64,000 nt of DNA from Neisseria lisongii (GCF_028463985.1 NZ_CP116766.1:434001-498000); one strand, 5' to 3'. Shown: positions 34,269 through 43,341, numbered from the stretch's first letter. Made by a program: numbers and translations. Notes: generated from the letters alone by a model not told the origin.

Positions 34269-35438
34269 TCAGGAAAACAGTCGGCGGGCGGCGGGGCTGC
34301 CGGGTTTGATGTCGATTTTCAGCATTTCTTCCTGACGGGCGGCAATGTATTCGCCGGCGTTTTTAATCCATTCGGCGGAAATTTTTTCCTGTTTGTCGTT
34401 GACCCAGTCCAGATTCAGTTGCTCGGACAATACGCCCGCCAGTTCGATAAAGTGGTCGAAGGCTTTGCCGCCTGCCGGAACGTGCGGAATGTCAAACAGC
34501 ATACTGAAGCCCCGATAGGCTTGGGAAGCGAGCAGGGCTTCGCTGAATTGGACGTTGTCGCTGCTGGCCAGCGTAAACAGCGGACGGCTGCCGCTGCCCG
34601 GGTAGTGGAATGTGCCGTCGGCATTGAGTTGGAAACCGGCGGATTCGGCAACTGTACGCAGTTCGCTGCCGCTGATGCCCGAAGGGGAAATCAGGTGGAT
34701 GGCGATGGTTTGGTCCACGCGGGCGCAGAAAGCGTCTAAAACCTGTGCTACTTCGGTAAATTGCGCCAAATCGGTGTGGCGTACTTGGGCATTGACGGAT
34801 TGGGCGAATGCGTCCACTTGGCGTTTGAAGTGTTCCAATTCTTCAACTGCGGCCAAACCGTTGCGGCTGACTGCCTGCACGCCCATGATAAAGCCTTGGT
34901 AATACACGCCCGGAATCGGCTCGGCGACTTGGAAGCGGTCGTCGGTGGTGCAGCCGATGATTTGGAAACGGTGGTGTTCGGAGAGGCGGGGTAGGGTGTG
35001 CAGTTCCTGCGGTTGTGCCGGTACGACGTATGCCAGATAGTCGAAACGGCAATCGAACCACGGCAAATCAATCTGCATCAATTCTTCGATGGTAACCGGC
35101 TGGTCGGCAACGGCGGCGGTTTGCGGCGCAGGCGTTGCGGCCGGTTTGCTGTCGGCGGCCTGTTTTTCTGCTGCCTGTTTCTGTTTGGCGGCAAACAGCT
35201 CGTCCTGCTCTTGGAGATTGCGCAGGGCGGCTTCGGATTTTTTCGGTTTTTTGATAAACAGACCCGTACCGCCTTTTTCGCCGCTGTCGCGGACATGATT
35301 GGTTTTGCTTTCCAACAGGGCATCTTTGTCGGAATGGCCGAACTGTTCGTTGACGTTTTTGCGGTATTGGTTTTCTTGGTACATATTGTAGATGATTACA
35401 GCCAAGATAACGGCGAGGCCTAAAACGATAATAATCAT
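34269..35438 (-). CDS. zipA: Cell division protein ZipA
   Basis: ZipA tethers FtsZ to the inner membrane. The 389-aa protein starts with a single transmembrane helix with cytoplasmic C-terminus (MIIIVLGLAVILAVIIYNMY), continues through a charged Pro/Ala/Gln-rich linker (about residues 25-115), and ends in the FtsZ-binding domain (about 190-335: GVYYQGFIMGVQAVSRNGLA, DQTIAIHLISPSGISGSELRTV, GFQLNADGTFHYPG, SMLFDIPHVPAGGKAFDHFIELA). The C-terminal tail is longer than in E. coli. Its position upstream of ligA is conserved in gamma- and betaproteobacteria. Confidence 0.93.
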   Translation of the reverse strand: MIIIVLGLAVILAVIIYNMYQENQYRKNVNEQFGHSDKDALLESKTNHVRDSGEKGGTGLFIKKPKKSEAALRNLQEQDELFAAKQKQAAEKQAADSKPAATPAPQTAAVADQPVTIEELMQIDLPWFDCRFDYLAYVVPAQPQELHTLPRLSEHHRFQIIGCTTDDRFQVAEPIPGVYYQGFIMGVQAVSRNGLAAVEELEHFKRQVDAFAQSVNAQVRHTDLAQFTEVAQVLDAFCARVDQTIAIHLISPSGISGSELRTVAESAGFQLNADGTFHYPGSGSRPLFTLASSDNVQFSEALLASQAYRGFSMLFDIPHVPAGGKAFDHFIELAGVLSEQLNLDWVNDKQEKISAEWIKNAGEYIAARQEEMLKIDIKPGSPAARRLFS

Positions 35439-35560
35439 GTTGTCATCACTTTTGTAAAGATTGGGTTACATCATACCGCTGCGGGCGGATACAGGTATGC
35501 CGATTATAACGAAATTTGACAGTTGTCGCAGCAAATTCTCGTTATCGCAAATCCACTATA

Positions 35561-35629
35561 GGCCGTCTGAAAATGAGACGAATGAATTTTAGCTTCGCTG
35601 AAATTTGCTTTGCTCGTTTTCAGACGGCC
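35561..35629. repeat. DUS pair with 30-bp repeat in the loop, overlapping the ampD end
   Basis: Inverted AG-type DUS (35561-35573 / 35617-35629) enclose TTTTAGCTTCGCTGAAATTT and the rest of the 30-bp unit. The second DUS overlaps the last codons of ampD, encoding EHQAV and the stop. Confidence 0.75.
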
Positions 35630-36192
35630 TGATGTTCACGCTCTACCGGAAAACCGGCTTCAATCAGCCGCTGCCAGTCGAAAAAATGGCCGGGGTCGGT
35701 TTTGCGGTCGGGCGCAATGTCTTGGTGGCCGGTTACCGCCTGAATCGGATACTGTCGGCACAGTTCGTCCAGCAGGGTATGCAGCGTTTGGTACTGCATT
35801 TCGGTAAACGGTTCGAAATCGCAGCCTTCCAGTTCGATGCCGATGGAAAAGGCGTTGCATTTTTCCCGACCGGCAAACGAAGAAATGCCGGCGTGATACG
35901 CCATGTCGTCGCAGGAAACAAACTGCACTGCTTCGCCTTGACGGGTAATCAGAAAATGGCTGGAAACCTGCAAATGGGCAATGACACTGAAAAACGGGTT
36001 GTCGTCGGGCTTGATTTGATTGGTAAACAGCTGCTCGACGGCCGGGCTGCCGTATTCAAAAGGCGGCAAGGAAATATTGTGCAGCACCACCAGCGACACG
36101 GTTTCATCGGGGGAGCGGGCGGAAAAATTGGGCGAGGCGGCTTGGCGGGCGGGCAACCAGCGGCCGTTTTGCCATGCGGTTGGCGTGTTCAT
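35620..36192 (-). CDS. ampD: 1,6-anhydro-N-acetylmuramyl-L-alanine amidase AmpD
   Basis: AmpD is a cytoplasmic zinc amidase that recycles anhydro-muropeptides. The 190-aa protein has SLVVLHNISLPPFEYG (zinc His), SSHFLITRQGEAVQFV, the central AWHAG-like site read here as AYHAGISSFAG, NAFSIGIELEG (catalytic Glu), VTGHQDIAPDRKTDPGHFFDW (zinc His and Asp). ATG 36192 begins the conserved region; GAAAGG is upstream. In many bacteria AmpD controls beta-lactamase induction through AmpR, but no such regulator is nearby, so a recycling role is most likely. It diverges from mltG, another cell-wall enzyme. Confidence 0.93.
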   Translation of the reverse strand: MNTPTAWQNGRWLPARQAASPNFSARSPDETVSLVVLHNISLPPFEYGSPAVEQLFTNQIKPDDNPFFSVIAHLQVSSHFLITRQGEAVQFVSCDDMAYHAGISSFAGREKCNAFSIGIELEGCDFEPFTEMQYQTLHTLLDELCRQYPIQAVTGHQDIAPDRKTDPGHFFDWQRLIEAGFPVEREHQAV

Positions 36193-36359
36193 CGGGAAAA
36201 GACCTTTCGGAAAATGGGGCGGCTTGGGGCGGGAGCGTGCCGAGGCCGTCTGAAAAAAGGGTTTCTGCACAACACTGCCTGCAGTGGGAGCAGGAAAATA
36301 TCGGCAAAATACTGCGCTTCGGTTATACTGTTGCCGAATTTTAATTTTGTAATCCTACC

Positions 36360-37355
36360 ATGTTGAAAAAATTGTTTAAACGGGCGGTTTTGATTTTTAT
36401 CTTGGCGGCGGTTGCCGTGGCGGTGCTGCTGTTTCTGCCGAAAGAAAACGCCGGCGGCTACCGGATCAAAGTTGCGCCTAATCAGGGCATTTCTTCGGTC
36501 AGCCAAAAGCTGGCGGACGATGATGCGGTGTACAGCCGCCATGTATTGGTATTGGCGGCATATGCCTTGGGTGTACACGACCAGCTGCATACCGGTAGTT
36601 ACCGCCTGCCTAAAAGCGTTTCCGCTTGGGATATTCTGCAGCGGCTGCGGGGTGCGCATCCGGACACGGTCAGTGTGAAAATTGTCGAAGGCACACGCTT
36701 TGCCGCCATGCGCAAAATCATCAATACCGCCGAAAATGTGCGCCACGATACGGCGGGCTGGAGCGACGAGGAAATTATCCAAGCGGTTGATCCGCAGGCG
36801 GAACACAGCCATCCTGAAGGCCTGTTTTTCCCCGACAGCTACGAAATTGATGCCGACAGCAGCGATTTGCAGATTTACAAAGCCGCCTATCAGAAAATGA
36901 AAACCCGTCTGCAGGCGGCGTGGGACGAGCGCCGCAGCGGCCTGCCGTACCACAATCCGTATGAAATGCTGATTATGGCGAGCATTATCGAAAAAGAAAC
37001 CGGCCATGCCGACGATCGGGCGCATGTGGCGGCGGTGTTTGTCAACCGTCTCGACATCGGTATGCGCCTGCAAACCGACCCGACTGTGATTTACGGCATG
37101 GGCAACGCCTATAAAGGACGCATCCGCAAAGCCGATTTGCGGCGGGATACGCCTTATAATACCTACACCCGCAGCGGCCTGCCGCCGACACCGATTGCCC
37201 TGCCGGGCAAAGCGGCTCTGGAAGCGGCGGCGCACCCGTCGCAGGAAGACTATCTGTATTTCGTATCGAAAATGGACGGTAGCGGCAAAAGCCAGTTCAG
37301 CCATACTTTGGATGAACACAATGCGGCGGTGCGTAAATATATCCTGAAAAAATAA
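36360..37355 (+). CDS. mltG: Endolytic murein transglycosylase MltG
   Basis: MltG (YceG) cleaves nascent glycan strands and helps set their length. The 331-aa protein has an N-terminal transmembrane helix (residues about 5-27, AVLIFILAAVAVAVLLFL), a LysM-like segment (GISSVSQKLADDDAVYSRHV), and the YceG catalytic domain with Glu in MASIIEKETGHADDR, followed by VAAVFVNRLDIGMRLQTDPTV, SPYNTY-like DTPYNTYTRSGLPPTPIALPG and YFVSKMDGSGKSQFSHTLDEHN. tmk follows after a DUS pair, an arrangement (yceG-tmk) conserved in many proteobacteria. Confidence 0.95.
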   Translation: MLKKLFKRAVLIFILAAVAVAVLLFLPKENAGGYRIKVAPNQGISSVSQKLADDDAVYSRHVLVLAAYALGVHDQLHTGSYRLPKSVSAWDILQRLRGAHPDTVSVKIVEGTRFAAMRKIINTAENVRHDTAGWSDEEIIQAVDPQAEHSHPEGLFFPDSYEIDADSSDLQIYKAAYQKMKTRLQAAWDERRSGLPYHNPYEMLIMASIIEKETGHADDRAHVAAVFVNRLDIGMRLQTDPTVIYGMGNAYKGRIRKADLRRDTPYNTYTRSGLPPTPIALPGKAALEAAAHPSQEDYLYFVSKMDGSGKSQFSHTLDEHNAAVRKYILKK

Positions 37356-37361
37356 TCTGAT

Positions 37362-37430
37362 AGGCCGTCTGAAAAACGGGAAACGGTTTTGCCTTGCAGA
37401 AATGTGTTCCGCTCGTTTTTCAGACGGCCT
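37362..37430. repeat. DUS pair with degenerate 30-bp repeat between mltG and tmk
   Basis: Inverted AG-type DUS (37362-37376 / 37417-37430) enclose a diverged copy of the 30-bp unit (TTTTGCCTTGCAGAAATGTG). Confidence 0.7.
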
Positions 37431-37460
37431 CAATCGCAAACATTTAAGAAAACCACAGCC

Positions 37461-38090
37461 ATGAAAGCACAATTTATCACTTTGGACGGCATCGACGGCG
37501 CGGGAAAATCCACCAATCTGGCGGTGATTCGGAACTGGTTTGAAGAGCGCAAGCTGCCGGTGCTGTTTACCCGCGAGCCGGGCGGCACGCCGATAGGCGA
37601 AGCCCTGCGTGCGCTGCTGCTCAATCCGGCAACCAAAGTGAGCCTGCATACCGAAACCCTGCTGATGTTTGCCGCCCGCCGCCAGCATTTGGAAGAGGTG
37701 ATTTTACCGGCGTTGGAGCAGGGTGTGCATGTGGTGTCCGACCGGTTTACCGATGCCACCTTTGCCTATCAGGGCGGCGGTCGGGGCTTGGATTTCAAGC
37801 AGATTGAAATCTTGGAAAACTGGGTGCAGCAGGATTTTCGGCCGGATTTGACGCTGCTGATGGACGTGCCGCTGGAGGTGTCGATGGCGAGAATCAGCCA
37901 AACCCGTGAAAAAGACCGCTTCGAGCAGGAACAGGCGGATTTTTTCACTCGGGTGCGGGCGGCGTATCTGCATCGTGCCGCCGCTGCGCCCGAACGTTAT
38001 GCGGTGGTGGACGGTAATCGTGATTTGGCGGCGGTGCGTGCGGATGTCGAAGCGGTGTTGTGCCGCCACTTTCAGGCGTGTGCGTATTGA
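37461..38090 (+). CDS. tmk: Thymidylate kinase
   Basis: Thymidylate kinase makes dTDP from dTMP. The 209-aa protein has the P-loop TLDGIDGAGKSTN, the TREPGGTPIGEALRALLL motif, VVSDRFTDATFAYQGGGRGLD (DR motif), and the LID-containing ISQTREKDRFEQEQADFF. ATG 37461 (MKAQFITLDG) is chosen; a frame extending upstream into the DUS repeat is rejected. It is probably expressed with mltG, although a DUS hairpin lies between them. Confidence 0.95.
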   Translation: MKAQFITLDGIDGAGKSTNLAVIRNWFEERKLPVLFTREPGGTPIGEALRALLLNPATKVSLHTETLLMFAARRQHLEEVILPALEQGVHVVSDRFTDATFAYQGGGRGLDFKQIEILENWVQQDFRPDLTLLMDVPLEVSMARISQTREKDRFEQEQADFFTRVRAAYLHRAAAAPERYAVVDGNRDLAAVRADVEAVLCRHFQACAY

Positions 38091-38192
38091 AATCGCTGCA
38101 AACGCCCCTATATCGTTGTCATTGTTTCAAAACCGGCGGTGCCGTCTGAATGGCGGCAAAACCTCCGGTTCGATTATTTTAGAAGGAAAATC

Positions 38193-38624
38193 ATGCAGGT
38201 AACATCAAAATGGCTGGACGGAATGTGTTTTGTCGGCTCGACTGAAAGCGGCCACAGCGTGGTGATGGAAGGTTTGACCCAAGAGGGTGCAACCCGCAGA
38301 GGCCCCAGTCCGATGGAAATGCTGCTGTTGGGCGTGGCGGGCTGTTCGAGCATTGATGTGGTGATGATTGCCGAAAAACAGCGGCAAAAAGTGGTAGATT
38401 GTCAGGCGACGGTAACGGCAAAACGTGCCGAAAGTGTGCCGAAAGTGTTTACCGAAATCCATATTCATTTCAAGGTTATCGGTCGGGATTTGCAGGAAAA
38501 AGCAGTGGCCCGGGCGGTGGAAATGTCGGCGGAAAAATATTGTTCGGCATCGATTATGCTGGGCAAGGCGGCTAAGGTAAGCCACAGTTTTGAAATTGAA
38601 AATCTTTCGGAAGACGGCGAATAG
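38193..38624 (+). CDS. OsmC/Ohr family protein
   Basis: A 143-aa protein of the OsmC superfamily of thiol-dependent peroxidases. The two conserved cysteines are visible in LLGVAGCSSIDVVMIAEKQR and AEKYCSASIMLGKAAKVSHS; the arrangement resembles the YhfA-like subgroup more than OsmC or Ohr themselves. It is cytoplasmic and would act on hydroperoxides if active. AGAAGGAAAA is an excellent ribosome-binding site for ATG 38193. It has no operon partner and ends at a long 18-bp hairpin. Confidence 0.87.
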   Translation: MQVTSKWLDGMCFVGSTESGHSVVMEGLTQEGATRRGPSPMEMLLLGVAGCSSIDVVMIAEKQRQKVVDCQATVTAKRAESVPKVFTEIHIHFKVIGRDLQEKAVARAVEMSAEKYCSASIMLGKAAKVSHSFEIENLSEDGE

Positions 38625-38643
38625 GGCGGTTTGCCCGTGCAAA

Positions 38644-38695
38644 AATAAGCAGATATATTCAGCGCCGACCCGACCTGTGAATATATCTGCTTATT
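38644..38695 (+). terminator. Long 18-bp hairpin after the OsmC-like gene
   Basis: A perfect 18-bp stem (38644-38661 / 38678-38695) has a 16-nt loop. It is one of the few terminator-like structures here not made of DUS. The stem is AT-rich, and no T-run follows directly. Confidence 0.65.
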
Positions 38696-38771
38696 CGGAT
38701 TTCTTCTCTCTCTATTGCCTTTATAATAACTTGGCATTTCTTTGAAGGGCATTGTGCAAGTTTTGTTTAGG

Positions 38772-38799
38772 ATTGTCAACAATTATTAAGTAGTATAAA
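38772..38799 (+). promoter_or_regulatory. Candidate promoter and operator of the GntR-type regulator
   Basis: ATTGT (38772-38776) CA ACAAT (38779-38783) forms an inverted repeat overlapping a possible -35 TTGTCA (38773-38778). A TATAAA (38794-38799) lies 15 nt downstream. The location, 45 bp before the regulator start, suits autoregulation. This is inference. Confidence 0.4.
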
Positions 38800-38843
38800 A
38801 CATAACCCGCTATTGCACCGAAAGGGTGAGGGGAACAGTAATT

Positions 38844-39560
38844 ATGATGAACAATGAAATAACGCTCAGCAGCGCACCGGCAACGTCTTCGCTGATTTTG
38901 GAAGAACGCCACGATTCGGAGTTGTTTCGGGTGTATGCTTCGATTTTGGACGGCATCACCGACCATATCCTGTTGCCGGGGAAAAAGCTGACCGAGTCGG
39001 ATTTGTGCCGCCAGATGGTGTGTTCGAGAAACACCGTGCGCGGGGCGCTGTCGCTGCTGGCGCACGATAAAATTGTCGATTTGCAGCCCAATCGGGGGGC
39101 GTTTGTGCATGTTCCCGATGTGAAGGAAATGCGTGATGTGTTCAACGCCCGCATTGAAATGGAAACCATGATTCTGAGTATGCTGGCGGAAATGCCGGAG
39201 TTGGAAAAGCGGCTGGTGCCGCTGTATGCGATGATTGAACAGGAGCATCAGGCATCGAGCAGCGGCGACCGTGTGGGCTGGAACAGGTTGTCGAATGCGT
39301 TTCATGTCGAATTGGCAAGGCTGTTGGAAAACGATGTATTGTTTGACATTATGAACACGCTGTGCGCCCGTTCGTCTTTGATTGTGGCGGTGTGCGGTAT
39401 GCAGGAACCCCGTTCCATCAACGACCATACCCATTCCGAACACCGTGAGATTCTGGACCTGCTGGTCGGCGGCAAGCGCAACCGTGCCGTAAAAATCATG
39501 CGCAAACATCTGACTGCGTGTATCGAGCGTTTGGAACTCAGCTTTGCTGCAGACGAATAA
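38844..39560 (+). CDS. GntR family transcription regulator (FadR/FCD subgroup)
   Basis: A 238-aa regulator. The N-terminal winged helix-turn-helix (about residues 30-95) reads YASILDGITDHILLPGKKLT, ESDLCRQMVCSRNTVRGALS, HDKIVDLQPNRGAFVHVP. The C-terminal all-helical FCD ligand domain (about 100-230) has DVFNARIEMETMIL, FHVELARLLENDVLF and HSEHREILDLLVGGKRNRAV; the conserved His/Asp residues would bind a metal and a carboxylic-acid ligand. GAGGGG lies 10 nt before ATG 38844. The adjacent LysO-like exporter gene may be its target. Meningococcal FCD regulators include GdhR, but I cannot claim orthology. Confidence 0.88.
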   Translation: MMNNEITLSSAPATSSLILEERHDSELFRVYASILDGITDHILLPGKKLTESDLCRQMVCSRNTVRGALSLLAHDKIVDLQPNRGAFVHVPDVKEMRDVFNARIEMETMILSMLAEMPELEKRLVPLYAMIEQEHQASSSGDRVGWNRLSNAFHVELARLLENDVLFDIMNTLCARSSLIVAVCGMQEPRSINDHTHSEHREILDLLVGGKRNRAVKIMRKHLTACIERLELSFAADE

Positions 39561-39586
39561 TTGCCGCAGTTTTTCTGTGCCGCAAA

Positions 39587-39657
39587 GGCCGTCTGAAAAC
39601 GAGTGTCGTGAGTTGCTGCGAAGCTGAAATCCGCCACACTCATTTTCAGACGGCCTC
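39587..39657. repeat. DUS pair with 30-bp repeat in the loop
   Basis: Inverted AG-type DUS enclose AACGAGTGTCGTGAGTTGCT and AGCTGAAATC, a diverged copy of the 30-bp unit. It separates the GntR-type regulator from the LysO-like gene. Confidence 0.7.
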
Positions 39658-39692
39658 GTATATGCCGCTCAAACAAAAAATAAAGGAAGACA

Positions 39693-40592
39693 ATGGAGAG
39701 CCTGATTACGCTGGTTTCGGTATTAACGCCGATGTTTGCCGGATTTTTTATCCGTGTGCCGAAACATTTGCTACCCGCCATCGATAAAGTTCTGACCCTG
39801 CTGGTGTATATCATTTTGCTGCTGATCGGCGTGTCGCTGTCGCAGGTGGAAAACCTGTTTGCCCGTTTGGATACCATATTGTGGCAAATGCTGCTGCTGT
39901 TTGGCTGCATTATCGGCATGAATCTGGTGGTATTGGTATGGTTTGACCGCCGCCATCCGTGGCAGCTTGAGGGCGGACGTAAAACCAGCGTCAGCATTTC
40001 CGGCAGTATCAAGCAGCTTGGGTGCGTTGTGGTCGGCTTTATCCTCGGCAGCCTGTTGCCGCAGGCGTGGCTTCCGCCGGAAAAAACGGGGATGTATTTC
40101 CTGATGGCGATGGTGCTGCTGGTGGGCATCCAGCTCAACGGCAGCGGCATTAAAATCCGTCAGGTTCTGATTAACAAGCGGGGCGTGCAGACCGGTTTGC
40201 TGCTGATGGCGTCTTCACTGGCGGGCGGGCTGCTGTTTGCCGCCTGCGTAGCGGAAGTATCGTGGACGCAGGGGCTGGCGATGGCTTCCGGTTTCGGCTG
40301 GTATTCATTGTCGGGTTTGGTGATGACCGAGGCCTACGGTGCCGTGTGGGGCAGCGTGGCGCTGTTGAACGATTTGGGGCGGGAATTTCTGGCGCTGCTG
40401 ACCATACCGCTTTTAATGCGGCGCTGTCCGAGCAGCGCAGTCGGTATCGGCGGCGCAACCAGCTTGGATTTTACCTTGCCGGTGATTCAGGGAGCGGGCG
40501 GTTTGCAGGTTGTACCGCTGGCGATCAGTGCCGGTTTTCTGATTAACGTGGCAGCCCCATTTCTGATGGTGGTTTTTTCGTCTTTCGGTTGA
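39693..40592 (+). CDS. lysO: LysO (DUF340) family exporter
   Basis: A 299-aa inner-membrane protein with about eight hydrophobic helices, matching the LysO/YbjE family, which exports lysine and the toxic analogue thialysine in E. coli. Family motifs include LLIGVSLS near the N-terminus, a charged central loop (WFDRRHPWQLEGGRK), GFGWYSLSGLVMTEAYGA in the middle of the second half and GGATSLDFTLPVIQGAGG near the C-terminus. It lies between a GntR-type and a DeoR-type regulator on the same strand. The substrate is inferred from the family only. Confidence 0.87.
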   Translation: MESLITLVSVLTPMFAGFFIRVPKHLLPAIDKVLTLLVYIILLLIGVSLSQVENLFARLDTILWQMLLLFGCIIGMNLVVLVWFDRRHPWQLEGGRKTSVSISGSIKQLGCVVVGFILGSLLPQAWLPPEKTGMYFLMAMVLLVGIQLNGSGIKIRQVLINKRGVQTGLLLMASSLAGGLLFAACVAEVSWTQGLAMASGFGWYSLSGLVMTEAYGAVWGSVALLNDLGREFLALLTIPLLMRRCPSSAVGIGGATSLDFTLPVIQGAGGLQVVPLAISAGFLINVAAPFLMVVFSSFG

Positions 40593-40637
40593 AGCGTTTC
40601 ACAGATTTTGGCAAAATTCAGACAAAAGGAACCCGCC

Positions 40638-41417
40638 ATGAAACCAAGAATCCAAAGACATGAAAAAATCATCGCCTTGGTGCGTGAAAACCACTATATG
40701 TCGATCGAAGCGCTGGCAAAAATATTGGACGTAACGCCGCAGACCATCCGTCGGGACATCAATATCCTGAGCGAAGAAGACGTATTGCGCCGCTATCACG
40801 GCGGTGCGACCATGGGCGATATTCTGGAAAGCGAGCTGCACAGCGGCAAACGCAGCAGCCTGCAGGACGAGAAAAACGCCATTGCGCAGATGATTGTGGA
40901 ACACATTCCCGACAATGCTTCGCTGTTTCTCAGCATCGGCACGACTATGGAAGCAGTGGCCGCCGCCTTGGTCAAACAGCGTAAAAACCTGCGCATCATC
41001 ACTAATAATATCTATGTTGCCTCGGCCGCTTCGGCACGCAGCGATTACACCGTAATCATCACATCAGGCGTGGTGCGGCCGCTGGACGGCGGCGTAACCG
41101 GCGTGGCGACGGTGGACTTTATCAACCAATTTAAAGTCGATTATGCGGTGATGAGTACCCACGGCGTGGAACAGGACGGCTCGCTGCTGGATTACGACTA
41201 TAAAGAAGTCAGCGTGATGCAGGCGATGATGAGCAATGCACGGGTACGCTTTTTGGGCGTGGACCATTCCAAATTCCAAAGCAATGCCTTGGTGCGGCTG
41301 GGTTCGATTAAAGATTTCGACAAAGTGTTTACCGACCGCCCTTTGGAAGAACACATGCAGAAAATTCTCGACGGTGCCGGCATCGAGTGCCGGATTCCGC
41401 AGCCTGTCGAGTGTTGA
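40638..41417 (+). CDS. DeoR/GlpR family transcription regulator
   Basis: A 259-aa repressor-type regulator. The N-terminal winged helix-turn-helix (residues 1-58) contains KIIALVRENHYMSIEALAKI, VTPQTIRRDINILSEEDVLRRYHGGA, the GlpR/DeoR signature. The C-terminal sugar-phosphate-binding (DeoRC) domain has LFLSIGTTMEAVAAALV, IITNNIYVASAA, SGVVRPLDGGVTG and FLGVDHSKFQSNALVRLGSI. AAAAGGA precedes ATG 40638. The likely ligand is a phosphorylated sugar or glycerol-3-phosphate. No sugar-utilisation genes are adjacent, so its regulon is elsewhere. Confidence 0.88.
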   Translation: MKPRIQRHEKIIALVRENHYMSIEALAKILDVTPQTIRRDINILSEEDVLRRYHGGATMGDILESELHSGKRSSLQDEKNAIAQMIVEHIPDNASLFLSIGTTMEAVAAALVKQRKNLRIITNNIYVASAASARSDYTVIITSGVVRPLDGGVTGVATVDFINQFKVDYAVMSTHGVEQDGSLLDYDYKEVSVMQAMMSNARVRFLGVDHSKFQSNALVRLGSIKDFDKVFTDRPLEEHMQKILDGAGIECRIPQPVEC

Positions 41418-41528
41418 TTTATCAAACCGCCCGATTCGGGTACAATAAACCCTTTACCCGAAGCAGCTCCGTTTTCCAATTTTCAGACGGCCTTTTCCGC
41501 CTGAAACAACCCTATTTAAAGACTGATT

Positions 41529-43220
41529 ATGCTGAATAAAGAACAATTTGCCGACAATCATTTTATCCGCACCATTATCGAAGAAGACCTGAAAAGCGGC
41601 AAACACAGCGCCGTGCAAACCCGTTTTCCGCCCGAACCAAACGGCTATCTGCACATCGGCCACGCCAAATCCATTTGCCTGAATTTCGGTTTGGCCTATA
41701 TTTACGACGGCTTGTGCAACCTGCGTTTTGACGATACCAACCCCGAAAAAGAAAGCGACGAATACGTCAATTCGATTAAAGAAGACGTGCGCTGGCTGGG
41801 TTTTGAGTGGGCCGGCGAGCCTCGTTTTGCTTCCAATTATTTCGACCAACTGTTTGATTATGCAGTCGGTTTGATTAAAGAAGGCAAAGCCTATGTCGAT
41901 GATTTGACACCCGAGGAAATGCGGGAGTATCGGGGGACGCTGACGCAGGCGGGCAAAGACAGCCCCTACCGCAGCCGCAGCGTAGAAGAAAACCTCGATT
42001 TGTTTATGCGCATGAAAAACGGCGAATTTGCCGACGGCAGCAAAACCCTGCGCCTGAAAATCGATATGGCGGCGGGCAACATCAATATGCGCGATCCGGT
42101 GATTTACCGCATCCGCCGTGCGCACCACCACAACACCGGCGACAAATGGTGCATCTACCCGATGTACGACTACACCCACGCCATTTCCGATGCCATCGAA
42201 GGCATTACCCATTCGCTGTGTACGCTCGAATTTGAAGCCCACCGCCCGCTGTATGACTGGGTGTTGGACAATATCCCTGCGCCGCACGCCACCCGCCCCC
42301 GCCAATACGAATTTTCCCGTTTGGAACTCTTGTATTCGATTACCTCCAAACGCAAACTCAACCAACTGGTTGCCGACGGCCACGTCTGCGGTTGGGACGA
42401 TCCCCGTATGCCGACCGTTTCCGGTATGCGCCGTCGGGGCTACACGCCCGAAGGTTTGCGCCTGTTTGCCAAACGGGTCGGCATTTCCAAATCGGAAAAC
42501 ATTGTCGATATGAGCGTGTTGGAAGGCGCAGTGCGTGAAGAATTGGAAAACTCCTCGCCCCGCCTGATGGCGGTGTTAAACCCACTCAAAGTAACCCTGA
42601 CCAACTTTTCAGACGGCCTCACCCAAAGCCGCAGCGCCGCATTCCACCCGAATCACGAAGAAATGGGCAGTCGGGAAGTGCCGGTATCGAAAACCATCTA
42701 TATCGAAGCCGACGATTTTGCCGAAGTGCCGCCCAAAGGCTTCAAACGCCTGACCCTCGGCGGCGAAGTACGCCTGCGCCACGGCTATGTGATTAAGTGC
42801 GACGAAGCGGTAAAAGACGCAGCGGGCAAAGTGGTGGAACTCAAATGCAGCATCGACCACGACACCTTGGGCAAAAATCCCGAAGGCCGCAAAGTCAAAG
42901 GCGTGATTCACTGGGTATCCGCCGAACACGCCGCCGAAATCACCGTGCGCCTCTACGACCGCCTGTTCAGCGTCGAACGCCCCGATGCCGTGCGTGGCGA
43001 AGACGGCGAATACTTACCGTTTACCGATTTTCTAAACCCCGATTCCGTGCAGGAAATCACCGCCTATGCCGAACCCGCCGCCGCCGACTTGCCGCCCGAA
43101 AGCCGCTGGCAGTTTGAACGCTTGGGCTATTTCGTTACCGACCGCAAAGACCATAGCACCGAAAAACCGGTGTTTAACCGCACGGTAACGCTGAAAGATT
43201 CTTGGTCGCCGAAAGCCTGA
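41529..43220 (+). CDS. glnS: Glutaminyl-tRNA synthetase
   Basis: GlnRS charges tRNA-Gln with glutamine. The 563-aa class I synthetase has the HIGH motif in PEPNGYLHIGHAKSICLNFG, the DDTNPEKE segment, MYDYTHAISDAIEGITHSLCTLEFE, the KMSKS-equivalent in SITSKRKLNQLV, and the C-terminal anticodon-binding beta-barrels (YIEADDFAEVPPKGFKRLTLG onward). A reverse DUS in the gene encodes FSDGLTQSRSAAF at the start of the barrel domain. The length is normal. It is monocistronic and ends at a DUS pair (43243-43276). Confidence 0.96.
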   Translation: MLNKEQFADNHFIRTIIEEDLKSGKHSAVQTRFPPEPNGYLHIGHAKSICLNFGLAYIYDGLCNLRFDDTNPEKESDEYVNSIKEDVRWLGFEWAGEPRFASNYFDQLFDYAVGLIKEGKAYVDDLTPEEMREYRGTLTQAGKDSPYRSRSVEENLDLFMRMKNGEFADGSKTLRLKIDMAAGNINMRDPVIYRIRRAHHHNTGDKWCIYPMYDYTHAISDAIEGITHSLCTLEFEAHRPLYDWVLDNIPAPHATRPRQYEFSRLELLYSITSKRKLNQLVADGHVCGWDDPRMPTVSGMRRRGYTPEGLRLFAKRVGISKSENIVDMSVLEGAVREELENSSPRLMAVLNPLKVTLTNFSDGLTQSRSAAFHPNHEEMGSREVPVSKTIYIEADDFAEVPPKGFKRLTLGGEVRLRHGYVIKCDEAVKDAAGKVVELKCSIDHDTLGKNPEGRKVKGVIHWVSAEHAAEITVRLYDRLFSVERPDAVRGEDGEYLPFTDFLNPDSVQEITAYAEPAAADLPPESRWQFERLGYFVTDRKDHSTEKPVFNRTVTLKDSWSPKA

Positions 43221-43312
43221 ACGGTTTGCGTCTGAACAGACAAAAGGCCGTCTGAAAACCTGCTTTTCAGACGGCTTCGGCAATCCGGCGGAGACGGATT
43301 TCACGATATGAT

Positions 43313-43341
43313 TTGACACACCGACCGCAACTACATACAAT
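43313..43341 (+). promoter_or_regulatory. Strong sigma-70-type promoter of rho
   Basis: TTGACA (43313-43318), 17-nt spacer, TACAAT (43336-43341). Transcription would start near 43348, giving a leader of about 100 nt before the rho start, with a reverse DUS inside it. Confidence 0.8.

Noticed and set aside
36189..37688. 499-codon open frame antisense to mltG and extending into ampD and tmk
   Set aside because: It crosses three well-supported genes, has no domain and no ribosome-binding site, and is the usual shadow frame of GC-rich codon use.
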